Of a DNA stretch of 64,000 bases, positions 34,066-41,405 are shown one piece after another. The translations under genes were made by a program, and so were the position numbers. Within the stretch, counting starts at the first letter, position 1; each line of letters opens with the position of its first letter. Source of the DNA: Dyadobacter fermentans (lineage in GTDB: Bacteria > Bacteroidota > Bacteroidia > Cytophagales > Spirosomataceae); contig NZ_JAHXBN010000020.1 in the NCBI RefSeq assembly GCF_019924045.1, positions 1-64,000 of the forward strand, written 5' to 3'. A model generated the notes under the pieces. That model had not been told where the DNA came from. It saw nothing but the letters and a program-made list of their open reading frames with translations, and ran no database searches.

Positions 34066-35661
34066 CTAAATGTCGGTTTTAATGGTCGTCAGTGCGTGTT
34101 CCTGCACGAACGGAAGTATCAAAATGAATTCAGAACCATGATTTTCGGTGCTGTGGGCGGAAATAAGGCCGTTATGCTTGTCCATGATTTTTTTCGCGAT
34201 AGCCAGCCCGATCCCCGTTCCCTCGTAAGCATTGATGTTGTTGAGCCGCTGGAAAATGACAAATATGCGGTCGAGAAATTTCTCGTCGAAACCAATGCCA
34301 TTATCGGCGATGATAATTCTGCAATAGGCGCCTTCGTTTGATGCCGGGCTGGAAAGATCCTTTTCCGCGGTGATCTCGCAGCGGATATCGATCGCCGGCG
34401 GCACATCGGGCCTGGAGAATTTCAGTGCATTGCTGATCAGGTTCTGAAATACCTGGCGGATTTGGCTGGGGATGGTTTCCACCACCGGTAGCTTATCTTT
34501 CCGGAAGCTGGCTTTCTTTTCCCGGATCGTTTCGTCAAAATCGGCGAGCAGCTCATCCACCAGCGCATTCAGGTCGGTAGGCTGGAAATAGGCGGTTACG
34601 GAAAGCCGCGAATAATCGAGCAGATCGCTGATCAGCCGGGACATCCTGGCCGAGGAGCTGATCGACCGGTTAAGGTAGGAGATTGCCTCTTCGTTACCGG
34701 ACAGGTATTTGTCTTTAATTAAATGGCTGAAAGTCTGGATCTTGCGAAGTGGTTCTTTCAAGTCGTGGGATACCACCCAGGCGAATTGCTGCAATTCGTG
34801 GTTAGTCGTTTCGAGTTCCGAGTTTTTATCGACCAGCTCTTTGGTGCGGAGCTCTACTTTGTGTTCGAGCAACTCATTGGCCATTTTTTGCTGGTGAATA
34901 TCAGTAAATGTGCCTACCCAGCGCACGATGGCGCCGTTTTGCAGAACAGGGATGATTTTAAGCAAAAAATACTTGTAGTCCTCCGAATCCAGCTGCCGTA
35001 ATCGGGCCTCTCCCGAAAATTCCAGGCCATTCAGGAAATATTCATTCCATCGCGTGTAGGTATGGTCGTCGGGATGAGTTTCTGGGAATGCACCGGCATC
35101 AGCGGCGTATTGGAACCAATGTTTGTTGACATACTCGATTTTGCCGTCGTTACGGATCGTAAATGCGATCTGCGGCAGCGATTCGAGAATGAAACGGAGC
35201 TCGTCCATCCGGATGGCCAGCTCTTCCTGCGCATGTTTACGGATGTCGATTTCACGACGGAGCGATTCCTGAATAGCTTTGAGCTCCTGCTGTTGTTCGA
35301 AAAGCCGGTAGAACGTTTTTACTTTCAGCAACAGAATATCGGGATCGACGGGTTTGGTGAGGTAATCGATACCGCCCGAGGTATATCCTTTTGTGATGAA
35401 TTTCTTCTCCGTGTTGACCGCCGAAAGGAAGATAATGGGCGTGTCTTTCGCCTTCCCGAAACCTGCGATCGCCTCCGCCACCTCGAAGCCGTCCATGCCC
35501 GGCATTTGCACATCGAGAATGATCACCGAATAGGTTTTATTGAGCACTTTTTTCAATGCTTCCTCACCCGACTCCGCAGTGTCGGTGTTGAAATTGTGGA
35601 GTTCCAGGATTTTTTTAAGCGGTAAAATATTTTCCGGCCTGTCGTCGACAATAAGAATCAT
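34066..35661 (-). CDS. Receiver-PAS-histidine kinase
   Basis: The protein has 531 residues from the ATG at 35661 (MILIVDDRPEN); a frame to 35730 adds unlikely residues. It has an N-terminal receiver (Asp50 in ILDVQMPGMDGF), a PAS domain (about 165-270), HisKA with H299 in VVSHDLKEPLRK and HATPase_c (about 400-525, with GIGLAIAKKIMDKHNG). It has no membrane span, so it is a cytoplasmic kinase controlled by phosphorylation of its own receiver. It is the promoter-proximal gene of the five-gene signalling cluster. Confidence 0.9.
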   Translation of the reverse strand: MILIVDDRPENILPLKKILELHNFNTDTAESGEEALKKVLNKTYSVIILDVQMPGMDGFEVAEAIAGFGKAKDTPIIFLSAVNTEKKFITKGYTSGGIDYLTKPVDPDILLLKVKTFYRLFEQQQELKAIQESLRREIDIRKHAQEELAIRMDELRFILESLPQIAFTIRNDGKIEYVNKHWFQYAADAGAFPETHPDDHTYTRWNEYFLNGLEFSGEARLRQLDSEDYKYFLLKIIPVLQNGAIVRWVGTFTDIHQQKMANELLEHKVELRTKELVDKNSELETTNHELQQFAWVVSHDLKEPLRKIQTFSHLIKDKYLSGNEEAISYLNRSISSSARMSRLISDLLDYSRLSVTAYFQPTDLNALVDELLADFDETIREKKASFRKDKLPVVETIPSQIRQVFQNLISNALKFSRPDVPPAIDIRCEITAEKDLSSPASNEGAYCRIIIADNGIGFDEKFLDRIFVIFQRLNNINAYEGTGIGLAIAKKIMDKHNGLISAHSTENHGSEFILILPFVQEHALTTIKTDI

Positions 35662-35991
35662 GGTTTTGGGTAAGTAGGCAGTAATCTGGTATTGGCGATG
35701 TTGGGTGTCGGCCACCAGCTTTCGGAACACCGGAATCTATATACGGTTGTCTCGTTGAAACACAAAATTTTCTAGTGTGTGTACAAGTGTTACCGTGTGT
35801 GTAGTATGGGTTGGATACAAAAATTGTACCAGTTCCAGTCTTCGGAGGCTGTTTTTTGTAATGCCCTGTAAGAAAGAAAGAAGTGACCGGCAGTTGCGCT
35901 ATGTAAGCTGGTTAAAACCTGTGCTCCGAGGTGCGATTGGGGAATTTCCGCCCGGGTGTGCAGCGTTTCTTGGATATGGTTTACGCCAGCT
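35662..35991. other. 330-base gap, no gene supported
   Basis: Two overlapping frames of 85-91 residues on opposite strands exist here, but they lack protein-like composition and run into the next gene. The stretch contains GT-rich sequence (35774-35812) and presumably the promoter of the leftward signalling cluster. No repeat or RNA was recognised. Confidence 0.5.
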
Positions 35992-36564
35992 CTATAAACT
36001 TCTGATCTTGATCCGGATATCGTGGGGTGCGACTTCGTCGCCGCCAAAGTAGGGGAGCAGCTTGTACGCCACCCCTACACCGCCCGAGCAATGGCGGGGC
36101 ATCACGGTTTCGATTCCGTGATAGGTAAACACATAAGTATTCTCGCGTATATCGATCCGGAAGCTCGTGATCTCGTTCAGCTCAGCTGTGCCAAGCTCGC
36201 GTTCCTGGCGGACGCCATTCACATATATGTACGCGTAAATGCGTAACGCACCCTCGCGCCAGTTCCAGCCGAAGCGTGCGCTGTTGTTCTGGTGCTGCGA
36301 GCTGCAATCTGAGAAACCGTAGAGCTTGTTGATATCATGCTGGTTTTCAGGAATGTTCGTTTTGTAAATACAGCTGCTATCGAACAGCGCCTGAAAACGC
36401 ATCGACGAGCCGGTGAACAGGGTATTCAGGTTCCGCTCGACTTCGTGATTGCCGGCCTTGATATCATAAGTAATAAAATCGTCCCCAAAACTCGGCGTGT
36501 TGCCGATCCAGTCACAGGAAACAGCGCCGATCAGGAGGGTGAGCGCCATCAGATATCGTTTCAT
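35992..36564 (-). CDS. Putative lipoprotein of unknown function
   Basis: The protein has 190 residues from the ATG at 36564 (MKRYLMALTLLIGAVSCDW, lipobox cysteine at residue 17); a longer frame to 36681 adds unlikely residues. The mature part is beta-rich with SDCSSQHQNNSARFGW and FRIDIRENTYVFTYHGIETVMPRH. No family is recognised. It stands alone on its strand with a 315-base gap upstream. Confidence 0.65.
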   Translation of the reverse strand: MKRYLMALTLLIGAVSCDWIGNTPSFGDDFITYDIKAGNHEVERNLNTLFTGSSMRFQALFDSSCIYKTNIPENQHDINKLYGFSDCSSQHQNNSARFGWNWREGALRIYAYIYVNGVRQERELGTAELNEITSFRIDIRENTYVFTYHGIETVMPRHCSGGVGVAYKLLPYFGGDEVAPHDIRIKIRSL

Positions 36565-36879
36565 CGGTTCTGGTTTTAATATAAATGCCTGCCGAAATTT
36601 AGCATAGGAACGTACAATCGGGCCGAAAATTGGATGACCAATGGCCGGCGAGGTAATTTTTGAAGCAAAATATAGCGTCATATCTACACATCCAGTGAGT
36701 GAGACTGCCGCATCGATGCTTATTAAAAGGTAACAATTTTACAGTCAATATGATAGGACAGCATGCGATAACCTGGGAAAATTGCTGGAAATTGAGACCG
36801 TGTGAGTATGTCAGCCGTGGGAAATGAAATTAATTGTGTGTAAATTGTGTATCAAATTGGTACATAAAAATGAAAAACG
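36565..36879. other. 315-base gap holding divergent promoters
   Basis: This AT-rich gap separates the leftward lipoprotein gene from the rightward yefM/yoeB pair. Just before yefM, TGTGTAAATTGTGTA (36836-36850) contains a short direct repeat that could be part of the antitoxin operator. Nothing else is recognised. Confidence 0.4.
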
Positions 36880-37131
36880 ATGCTTGTGATCAGCTCCCGC
36901 GAATTCCGCGACAATCAAAAAAAATATATGGACCTCGCCGATAATAATCAGCAGGTCATCATACAGAGAGGGAAGGGGAAAGCCTATGCCTTGACACCGG
37001 TCAGTGAAAAGGACCGTTACTTCATGGACCCTGAAGTCATGGCCGAGATCAGGGAAGGAATAGAGCAGTACCGTGCCGGAAAAACCACAAAAGTAAATAA
37101 GGCGGACTTAGATCAACTGCTTGGATTATGA
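36880..37131 (+). CDS. yefM: YefM/Phd-family antitoxin
   Basis: This 83-residue protein starts MLVISSREFRDNQKKYMDLA, the canonical Phd/YefM DNA-binding N-terminus, followed by QQVIIQRGKGKAYALTPVSE and a C-terminal tail (about 55-83) that should wrap the toxin. It overlaps the toxin start by four bases and should repress its own promoter together with the toxin. Confidence 0.92.
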   Translation: MLVISSREFRDNQKKYMDLADNNQQVIIQRGKGKAYALTPVSEKDRYFMDPEVMAEIREGIEQYRAGKTTKVNKADLDQLLGL

Positions 37132-37400
37132 GTTATCAGCTTGCTTTCACTGACAAGGCGCTGGAAGGGATCGAAAAGCTGAAAAAGTCAGGGAACAAGC
37201 CTGTGCTCATAAAACTTCGTAAACTACTCGACGAGCTCACTCAACATCAGTATACCGGTACCGGGCAGCCGGAGCAGTTGAAGTACGATATGGCGGGTCT
37301 CTGGTCGCGAAGGATCAACCAAGAACATCGCCTCGTGTACGCCGTCAATGAAAACGAGATAACCGTAACAGTAATTTCTGCCAAAGGACATTATAAATAG
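37128..37400 (+). CDS. yoeB: YoeB-family toxin
   Basis: This 90-residue RelE-superfamily endoribonuclease has the YoeB signature LWSRRINQEHRLVYAV and the C-terminal SAKGHYK (His-Tyr). It cleaves mRNA in the ribosomal A site when free of YefM. It is coupled to the antitoxin by a four-base overlap and ends before a hairpin terminator at 37411. It is a different sequence from the YoeB-like protein at 10955. Confidence 0.93.
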   Translation: MSYQLAFTDKALEGIEKLKKSGNKPVLIKLRKLLDELTQHQYTGTGQPEQLKYDMAGLWSRRINQEHRLVYAVNENEITVTVISAKGHYK

Positions 37401-37410
37401 GCATAAAAAA

Positions 37411-37445
37411 ACGAAGTCCGGATGTTCGTATCATGCGGACTTCGT
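37411..37445 (-). terminator. Terminator for the small leftward gene (and perhaps yoeB)
   Basis: ACGAAGTCCG pairs perfectly with CGGACTTCGT around a 15-base loop. The run of seven A to its left gives a U tract on the minus strand, so it best terminates the leftward gene at 37483; the convergent yoeB ends 10 bases away. Confidence 0.75.
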
Positions 37446-37482
37446 CTCAACTTAGGAACCATTTAACAGGTGCATTTGAATG

Positions 37483-37650
37483 CTACCTTGGCTGTTTTCC
37501 CAGACTGTGATTCTCTTTCTGGTTGCTGGTAATATGATTACCTTTTACCATTTCTTCCTCACGATGTCTGCTATCCAGATTGTCTTTGTTTTCAGGCCTG
37601 TTCCGGACCTGGCCTTGCGGCATGGTTCCTGAACTTTGTGAATGTTTCAT
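37483..37650 (-). CDS. 55-residue hydrophilic small protein
   Basis: A reading frame from the ATG at 37650 encodes MKHSQSSGTMPQGQVRNRPE and continues to a stop at 37483. It is very polar, rich in N, Q, E, H and K, and lacks hydrophobic segments, so it should be disordered. A strong terminator oriented for this strand follows at 37411-37445, which supports real expression. No family is recognised. Confidence 0.55.
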   Translation of the reverse strand: MKHSQSSGTMPQGQVRNRPENKDNLDSRHREEEMVKGNHITSNQKENHSLGKQPR

Positions 37651-37752
37651 GACAATTTTTCTAAATGGTTATGTCTTATATTATCTAAATATTATGCCAA
37701 AGTTGCCATGAATTAGAGCCTGAAATCGTCGTCGCATAGGTGGAAAATTGGA

Positions 37753-38916
37753 TTATACCCTTCTCGAACCCTCATAAAGCTCGTATTCCAGCAGCCTGCA
37801 ATCGATTTTTCCGGAATAGAACTCGATTCTACGCTTGGCTTTGAGACCTATTTTCTTGGCCAGGTCGAGGTTTCCGGTGAACACATATCCGTAATATCCT
37901 CCACACTTCTGTTTCATAAAATCACCAATCCGTCCATAAGTTTCTTCAAGTTCGCTGATTTCGCCGAGGCGTTCACCGTACTCCGGATTCACGAAGAACA
38001 CACCCTTGTTGTCCTGCGGCACTTCGGTCTCCGCAAAATCGCAGAGCCCGAACTCGATCATATCGGCCACGCCGGCTGCGATTGCGTTCTTTTTGGCATT
38101 GGTAACCGCATTCTCATCGTAATCCGTGGCAATTATGCGCATTTTAGGCGCTTCAATGATCTGCGCTTCCAGCTTATCCTGCGCGTTGAAATACACTTCC
38201 TCGTCGTAGCCGAGCAAATGCATGAATGAGTAATTGTCCCTGAAAAGCCCGGGGCGACTGTTGGTAGCGATCAATGCAGCTTCGATCGCGAGCGTACCCG
38301 AGCCGCACATGGGATTGATAAATGCCGAATTGCGGTTCCATTGGCTGGCCAGGATCGTCGCCGACGCGAGGGCTTCGAGCATCGGAGCCTTGCCTGGGAT
38401 TTTGCGGTAGCCGTGCCGCGCCACCGTTTCGCCGGAGGTATCGATGAAGATTTCAGCACGATCGTCCTTCCAAAACAAATGCACTACGGCCCCTTTCAGC
38501 TCCGAGCCGGTCGACGGCCTTGCGCCCTTTTTGTCACGGAGCCTGTCCACGATGGCGTCCTTCACGCGCAGGTTCGCAAACATGGTGTTGTTCACTGTCG
38601 CGGTCATCACATTGCTGGTAACCGAGAAATACGCGTCGTCGGCCAGGATATTCTCCCATTGCATTTTGGACAAAAACCGGTACACATCGTCGGGATGCTG
38701 GGCGCTGAATGTGCCAAGGCTGTACAGTACCTGACTTGCGCAGTAGAGGTTCAGGTTCAGTTTAATGCAGTCGTTGACCGTACCCCGCAGCCGGACGCCG
38801 GTAGCAAATGTCTCTTCCACCCGGTAGCCCAATTCCGTCACCTCCTTTTCGAGGAACGGCGCGAGGCGTTTGTAACAGGTAATGATAATGGGGGCGGTTG
38901 TTTTGAATAGGGACAT
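37753..38916 (-). CDS. THUMP-domain RNA methyltransferase (RlmL N-terminal-like)
   Basis: This 387-residue protein has an N-terminal ferredoxin-like/THUMP region (about 5-155) and a class I SAM methyltransferase domain. The latter shows FINPMCGSGTLAIEAALIA (about 205), IIATDYDENAVTNAKKNA and the target-base motif FVNPEYGERLGE (an NPPY variant). It is in the family of YpsC/RlmL-N, which makes N2-methylguanosine in 23S rRNA. The NPEY form of the motif is normal for this branch as far as I know. It stands alone between the small gene and the 7-base repeat array. Confidence 0.87.
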   Translation of the reverse strand: MSLFKTTAPIIITCYKRLAPFLEKEVTELGYRVEETFATGVRLRGTVNDCIKLNLNLYCASQVLYSLGTFSAQHPDDVYRFLSKMQWENILADDAYFSVTSNVMTATVNNTMFANLRVKDAIVDRLRDKKGARPSTGSELKGAVVHLFWKDDRAEIFIDTSGETVARHGYRKIPGKAPMLEALASATILASQWNRNSAFINPMCGSGTLAIEAALIATNSRPGLFRDNYSFMHLLGYDEEVYFNAQDKLEAQIIEAPKMRIIATDYDENAVTNAKKNAIAAGVADMIEFGLCDFAETEVPQDNKGVFFVNPEYGERLGEISELEETYGRIGDFMKQKCGGYYGYVFTGNLDLAKKIGLKAKRRIEFYSGKIDCRLLEYELYEGSRRV

Positions 38917-38923
38917 TGTTTTT

Positions 38924-39018
38924 AGGCTTTAAGCTTTAGGCTGTAAGCTATAAGCTGTAAACTGTGAGCTATCAGCATATTCCCTGTGGCTTACAGCTTA
39001 AAGCCTATTGCTTATAGC
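38924..39018. repeat. Second 7-base unit array with opposed halves
   Basis: Left half (38924-38983) reads in 7-base register as AGGCTTT, AAGCTTT, AGGCTGT, AAGCTAT, AAGCTGT and so on. The right half (about 38996-39018) has the reverse-complement type GGCTTAC, AGCTTAA, AGCCTAT, TGCTTAT. It is the same family as 13695-13806 and lies between the flavoprotein gene end and the RNA methyltransferase start. Confidence 0.8.
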
Positions 39019-39051
39019 ATCCTGCAAATCTACCATATTGCAACACGTCAA

Positions 39052-39960
39052 TCAGTACTCTTCATTGATTAATTCATGATTGAGCCTTGCTCCGGCGGTT
39101 GTACCCGCGGCCATGGCTCCCGTTAACCCCCTGAATGCACCGCTGTTATCGCCGGCGGCGTAAATGCCGGCAACTGTCGTTTTTTGTGCTTCATCCACTT
39201 TGATAAAACCCTGCGGATTGAGCTCGCAACCCAGCTGTTCGGGTATCAGCGAATGCTGAACAAACGCAGGGCGGTGGTAAAGGGCGGTGATATCGCAGAC
39301 TGTACCATCGGCCAGGCGGAGCGATTTCAGGTAACCATCTTCGTGGTCCAGTGAGGCAATGGGCTGCTCCACGATCACCGCGCCGAATGCGAGCATCTTT
39401 TCGCGTGCTGTTTCGTCGAATGCGGCCGGGCCGTTGGTATAGAGGGTCAGGTCGGCGGTCCAGTTTCGGATCATTTTAAGGTATTCCAATGCCATCTCAC
39501 CATTCATGAGGACTCCGGTGCGGGCGTCGCTGTACTCGTAACCGTGGCAATAGGGGCAATGGATCGCGCTGATACCCCAGCTCTCGGCGAAGCCCGGGAT
39601 GTCGGGTATGATGTCGCGGATACCGGTAGTGAAAATCAGCTTTTTAGCTTGCAATGGATGTTTTTCATCCACCATCACGGTGAATGCGCCATCCGTGCCA
39701 GTTACTTGCGTGACCAGCCCTGCGCGCATTTGGACGGTCGGGTAGGCCAGCACCTGCTCACGTGCGAGCGCGGAGATTTCGGCGGGCGTCTTGCCGTCGT
39801 GGGTAATGAGGTTGTGCGAATGCGGTGTCTGGCGGTTGCAGGGTTTGCCGCTGTCGATGATGATTACCTTACGTCGGGCACGGCCCAATGTCATGCCGGC
39901 CGAAAGTCCGGCGTAGCTGCCGCCGATAATCGCGACGTCGAATAGTTGTTGATTAGTCAT
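39052..39960 (-). CDS. Thioredoxin-reductase-like FAD/NAD(P) disulfide oxidoreductase
   Basis: This 302-residue flavoprotein has an FAD-binding Rossmann motif at the N-terminus (AIIGGSYAGLSAGMTLGRA), a central redox pair CPYC in AIHCPYCHGYEYSD, an NAD(P)-binding region and the C-terminal FAD motif GIYAAGDNSG. The CPYCHGYE form differs from the CATC of true thioredoxin reductases and resembles the GliT/HlmI-type dithiol oxidases. It should oxidise or reduce a small dithiol or protein disulfide. The TetR gene lies 52 bases upstream on the same strand and probably regulates it. Confidence 0.85.
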   Translation of the reverse strand: MTNQQLFDVAIIGGSYAGLSAGMTLGRARRKVIIIDSGKPCNRQTPHSHNLITHDGKTPAEISALAREQVLAYPTVQMRAGLVTQVTGTDGAFTVMVDEKHPLQAKKLIFTTGIRDIIPDIPGFAESWGISAIHCPYCHGYEYSDARTGVLMNGEMALEYLKMIRNWTADLTLYTNGPAAFDETAREKMLAFGAVIVEQPIASLDHEDGYLKSLRLADGTVCDITALYHRPAFVQHSLIPEQLGCELNPQGFIKVDEAQKTTVAGIYAAGDNSGAFRGLTGAMAAGTTAGARLNHELINEEY

Positions 39961-39976
39961 AAATTGAAATGTATGA

Positions 39977-39995
39977 ATGTCTCAAAAATGAGACA
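39977..39995. promoter_or_regulatory. Candidate TetR operator before the flavoprotein gene
   Basis: ATGTCTCAAAAATGAGACAT is an inverted repeat (ATGTCTCA and TGAGACAT) lying between the TetR gene and the oxidoreductase start at 39960. A related ATGTCTCA followed by TGTGACATT occurs at 40589-40609, upstream of the TetR gene itself. Two such sites at the two promoters fit autoregulation plus control of the flavoprotein; binding is inferred. Confidence 0.6.
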
Positions 39996-40012
39996 TGATT
40001 GGGTAAAAAATT

Positions 40013-40567
40013 TTAGATACCTATTCCCTTACTAAATGAAAACCATGCAAGCTCCCGTGCCTCTGCGCGGCCAAGCGTCCCTTTTTGCTGCGAGTTAATG
40101 AACACCACCACCACGCTTTGGAAGAAGTTGTGGATCCAGTCGACGGTCATGCCCTGGTTGATTACGCCTTCGGTAAGCAGTAGTTGCAGGTTACCCTTCC
40201 AGAGCTCGAATGTGTGGTCATATTTGGAGCACGCTTCATCGGCGGTCTGGTGTTTATGGTCGTGGAGTGTGTGTAGTTTATGTAAAAAAGTATTTTTGGA
40301 ACCACAATCAAGCCCGGCATAAAACATGGCTTGCAGCCGCTCCCGGGGATTCTCAGTCGTATTGTATGCATTGAACATCGCCACCGCACACGCCTTTCGA
40401 ATCTCCTTCTGGCATTTGTCCATCAGTTCCTTCCGGTCCTTGAAATACCGGTGCAGAGTCCTGCGTGTTACCTGCGCCTGATCCGCCACTTTTTCCAGCG
40501 GTGCAGAGAGGTCCTCATTAAAAATCAGGATCGCAGCTTCGATAATGCTTTGCTCGGTATCTTTCAT
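40013..40567 (-). CDS. TetR-family transcriptional regulator
   Basis: This 184-residue protein has the N-terminal TetR helix-turn-helix (about 5-50; LEKVADQAQVTRRTLHRYFKDRKELMDKC) and an all-helical ligand domain. A near-palindromic TGTCTCA-type stretch upstream (about 40590-40610, AAATGTCTCATATTTGTGACATT) and similar TGTCTCAAAAATGAGACAT-like sequence at 39978-39996, before the oxidoreductase gene, look like its operators. It precedes the flavoprotein on the same strand. Confidence 0.87.
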   Translation of the reverse strand: MKDTEQSIIEAAILIFNEDLSAPLEKVADQAQVTRRTLHRYFKDRKELMDKCQKEIRKACAVAMFNAYNTTENPRERLQAMFYAGLDCGSKNTFLHKLHTLHDHKHQTADEACSKYDHTFELWKGNLQLLLTEGVINQGMTVDWIHNFFQSVVVVFINSQQKGTLGRAEARELAWFSFSKGIGI

Positions 40568-40688
40568 GATCTTGCAAAGGTAGTAAAATGTCTCATATTT
40601 GTGACATTACTAGGGCAAAGTTTTGAGTTGATACTTGGTGGCTAAATCAGACTCTGTTGATTTCGACAAAATATATATATTGAAGCAT

Positions 40689-41045
40689 ATGGGATGGACA
40701 TTTAAGACCTTGATTTTATGCTTCATTGTTACAGCAGCATTTTCGTGTGATCGGGTAGCCACGTGCGCCGAAGCTGCGGAATCAAAGCGTGACGACTATT
40801 GCAACATCATCATCGATGATTTTTCTGACAATGAATATCGCTTCTATTTGAAAGGAAGAAATCCGGAAACTTGTAGAGTAAATACATTCAGGAGAATTAA
40901 CTATCTGTGGGGCGATCGGTTCGTCGATAAAATTGCTAAAGGTGATACGGTCGTAAAGAAAAAGGGAGAGTTGAAATTCTACATTCATAAAAAAGGGAAT
41001 GTTCTTAGCTTCCCTTTCAAATGCGGTGGGAAGACTTTCAACTAA
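40689..41045 (+). CDS. Putative lipoprotein of unknown function
   Basis: The protein has 118 residues from the ATG at 40689 (MGWTFKTLILCFIVTAAFSC, lipobox cysteine at about residue 20). A longer frame to 40635 would hide the signal. The mature part has several cysteines (CAEAAE, DYCNII, ETCRVN, FKCGG) and basic stretches. No family recognised. It ends 14 bases before the next small membrane gene; the two probably form an operon. Confidence 0.6.
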   Translation: MGWTFKTLILCFIVTAAFSCDRVATCAEAAESKRDDYCNIIIDDFSDNEYRFYLKGRNPETCRVNTFRRINYLWGDRFVDKIAKGDTVVKKKGELKFYIHKKGNVLSFPFKCGGKTFN

Positions 41046-41059
41046 ACGCCGGAGAACAA

Positions 41060-41317
41060 ATGAGAAACATTGTCAAAATATGGCTTTGCATTTCCCTGGT
41101 CCTGTTGGTCGGAATTGGATATGCGTTGCTAAATACCTACGTGTCCATAAAATATGAGGTTGACGATGCGAAAGTGACCGGACTAACGGATGAACATCTT
41201 CGCGAAAAGGGACGGTTGCTAAACGAGCTCGCGTTTCTCTTGAAGGTGGGCGGGGGATATGTGCTTGCGAATGTAGTCCTTGTGGGGAGATGGTTGGTTG
41301 ATCGCCCAGATACGTAG
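41060..41317 (+). CDS. Small two-span membrane protein
   Basis: The protein has 85 residues from the ATG at 41060, which is preceded by a good GGAG at 41051; an earlier ATG at 41021 overlaps the lipoprotein gene and has no such site. It has a transmembrane helix at about 5-25, a loop with YEVDDAKVTGLTDEHLREKG, and a second helix at about 60-78. No family recognised. Confidence 0.6.
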   Translation: MRNIVKIWLCISLVLLVGIGYALLNTYVSIKYEVDDAKVTGLTDEHLREKGRLLNELAFLLKVGGGYVLANVVLVGRWLVDRPDT

Positions 41318-41356
41318 AATTGCTTGGTGTCAATTTTTTATAAACTAGCCACAAAA

Positions 41357-41383
41357 AAAGGCGCCCCTTGCAAGGCGCCTTTC
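41357..41383. terminator. Bidirectional terminator
   Basis: AAAGGCGCC pairs with GGCGCCTTT around an eight- to nine-base loop, with A-rich and T-rich flanks. It lies between the convergent small membrane gene and the cytochrome gene. Confidence 0.8.
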
Positions 41384-41405
41384 ATTCATAATCAACAACA
41401 TACCA

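Noticed and set aside
35777..36052. Possible small genes on both strands in the gap 35662-35991
   Set aside because: Both frames are short, overlap each other and the next gene, and lack protein-like composition or a ribosome-binding site.
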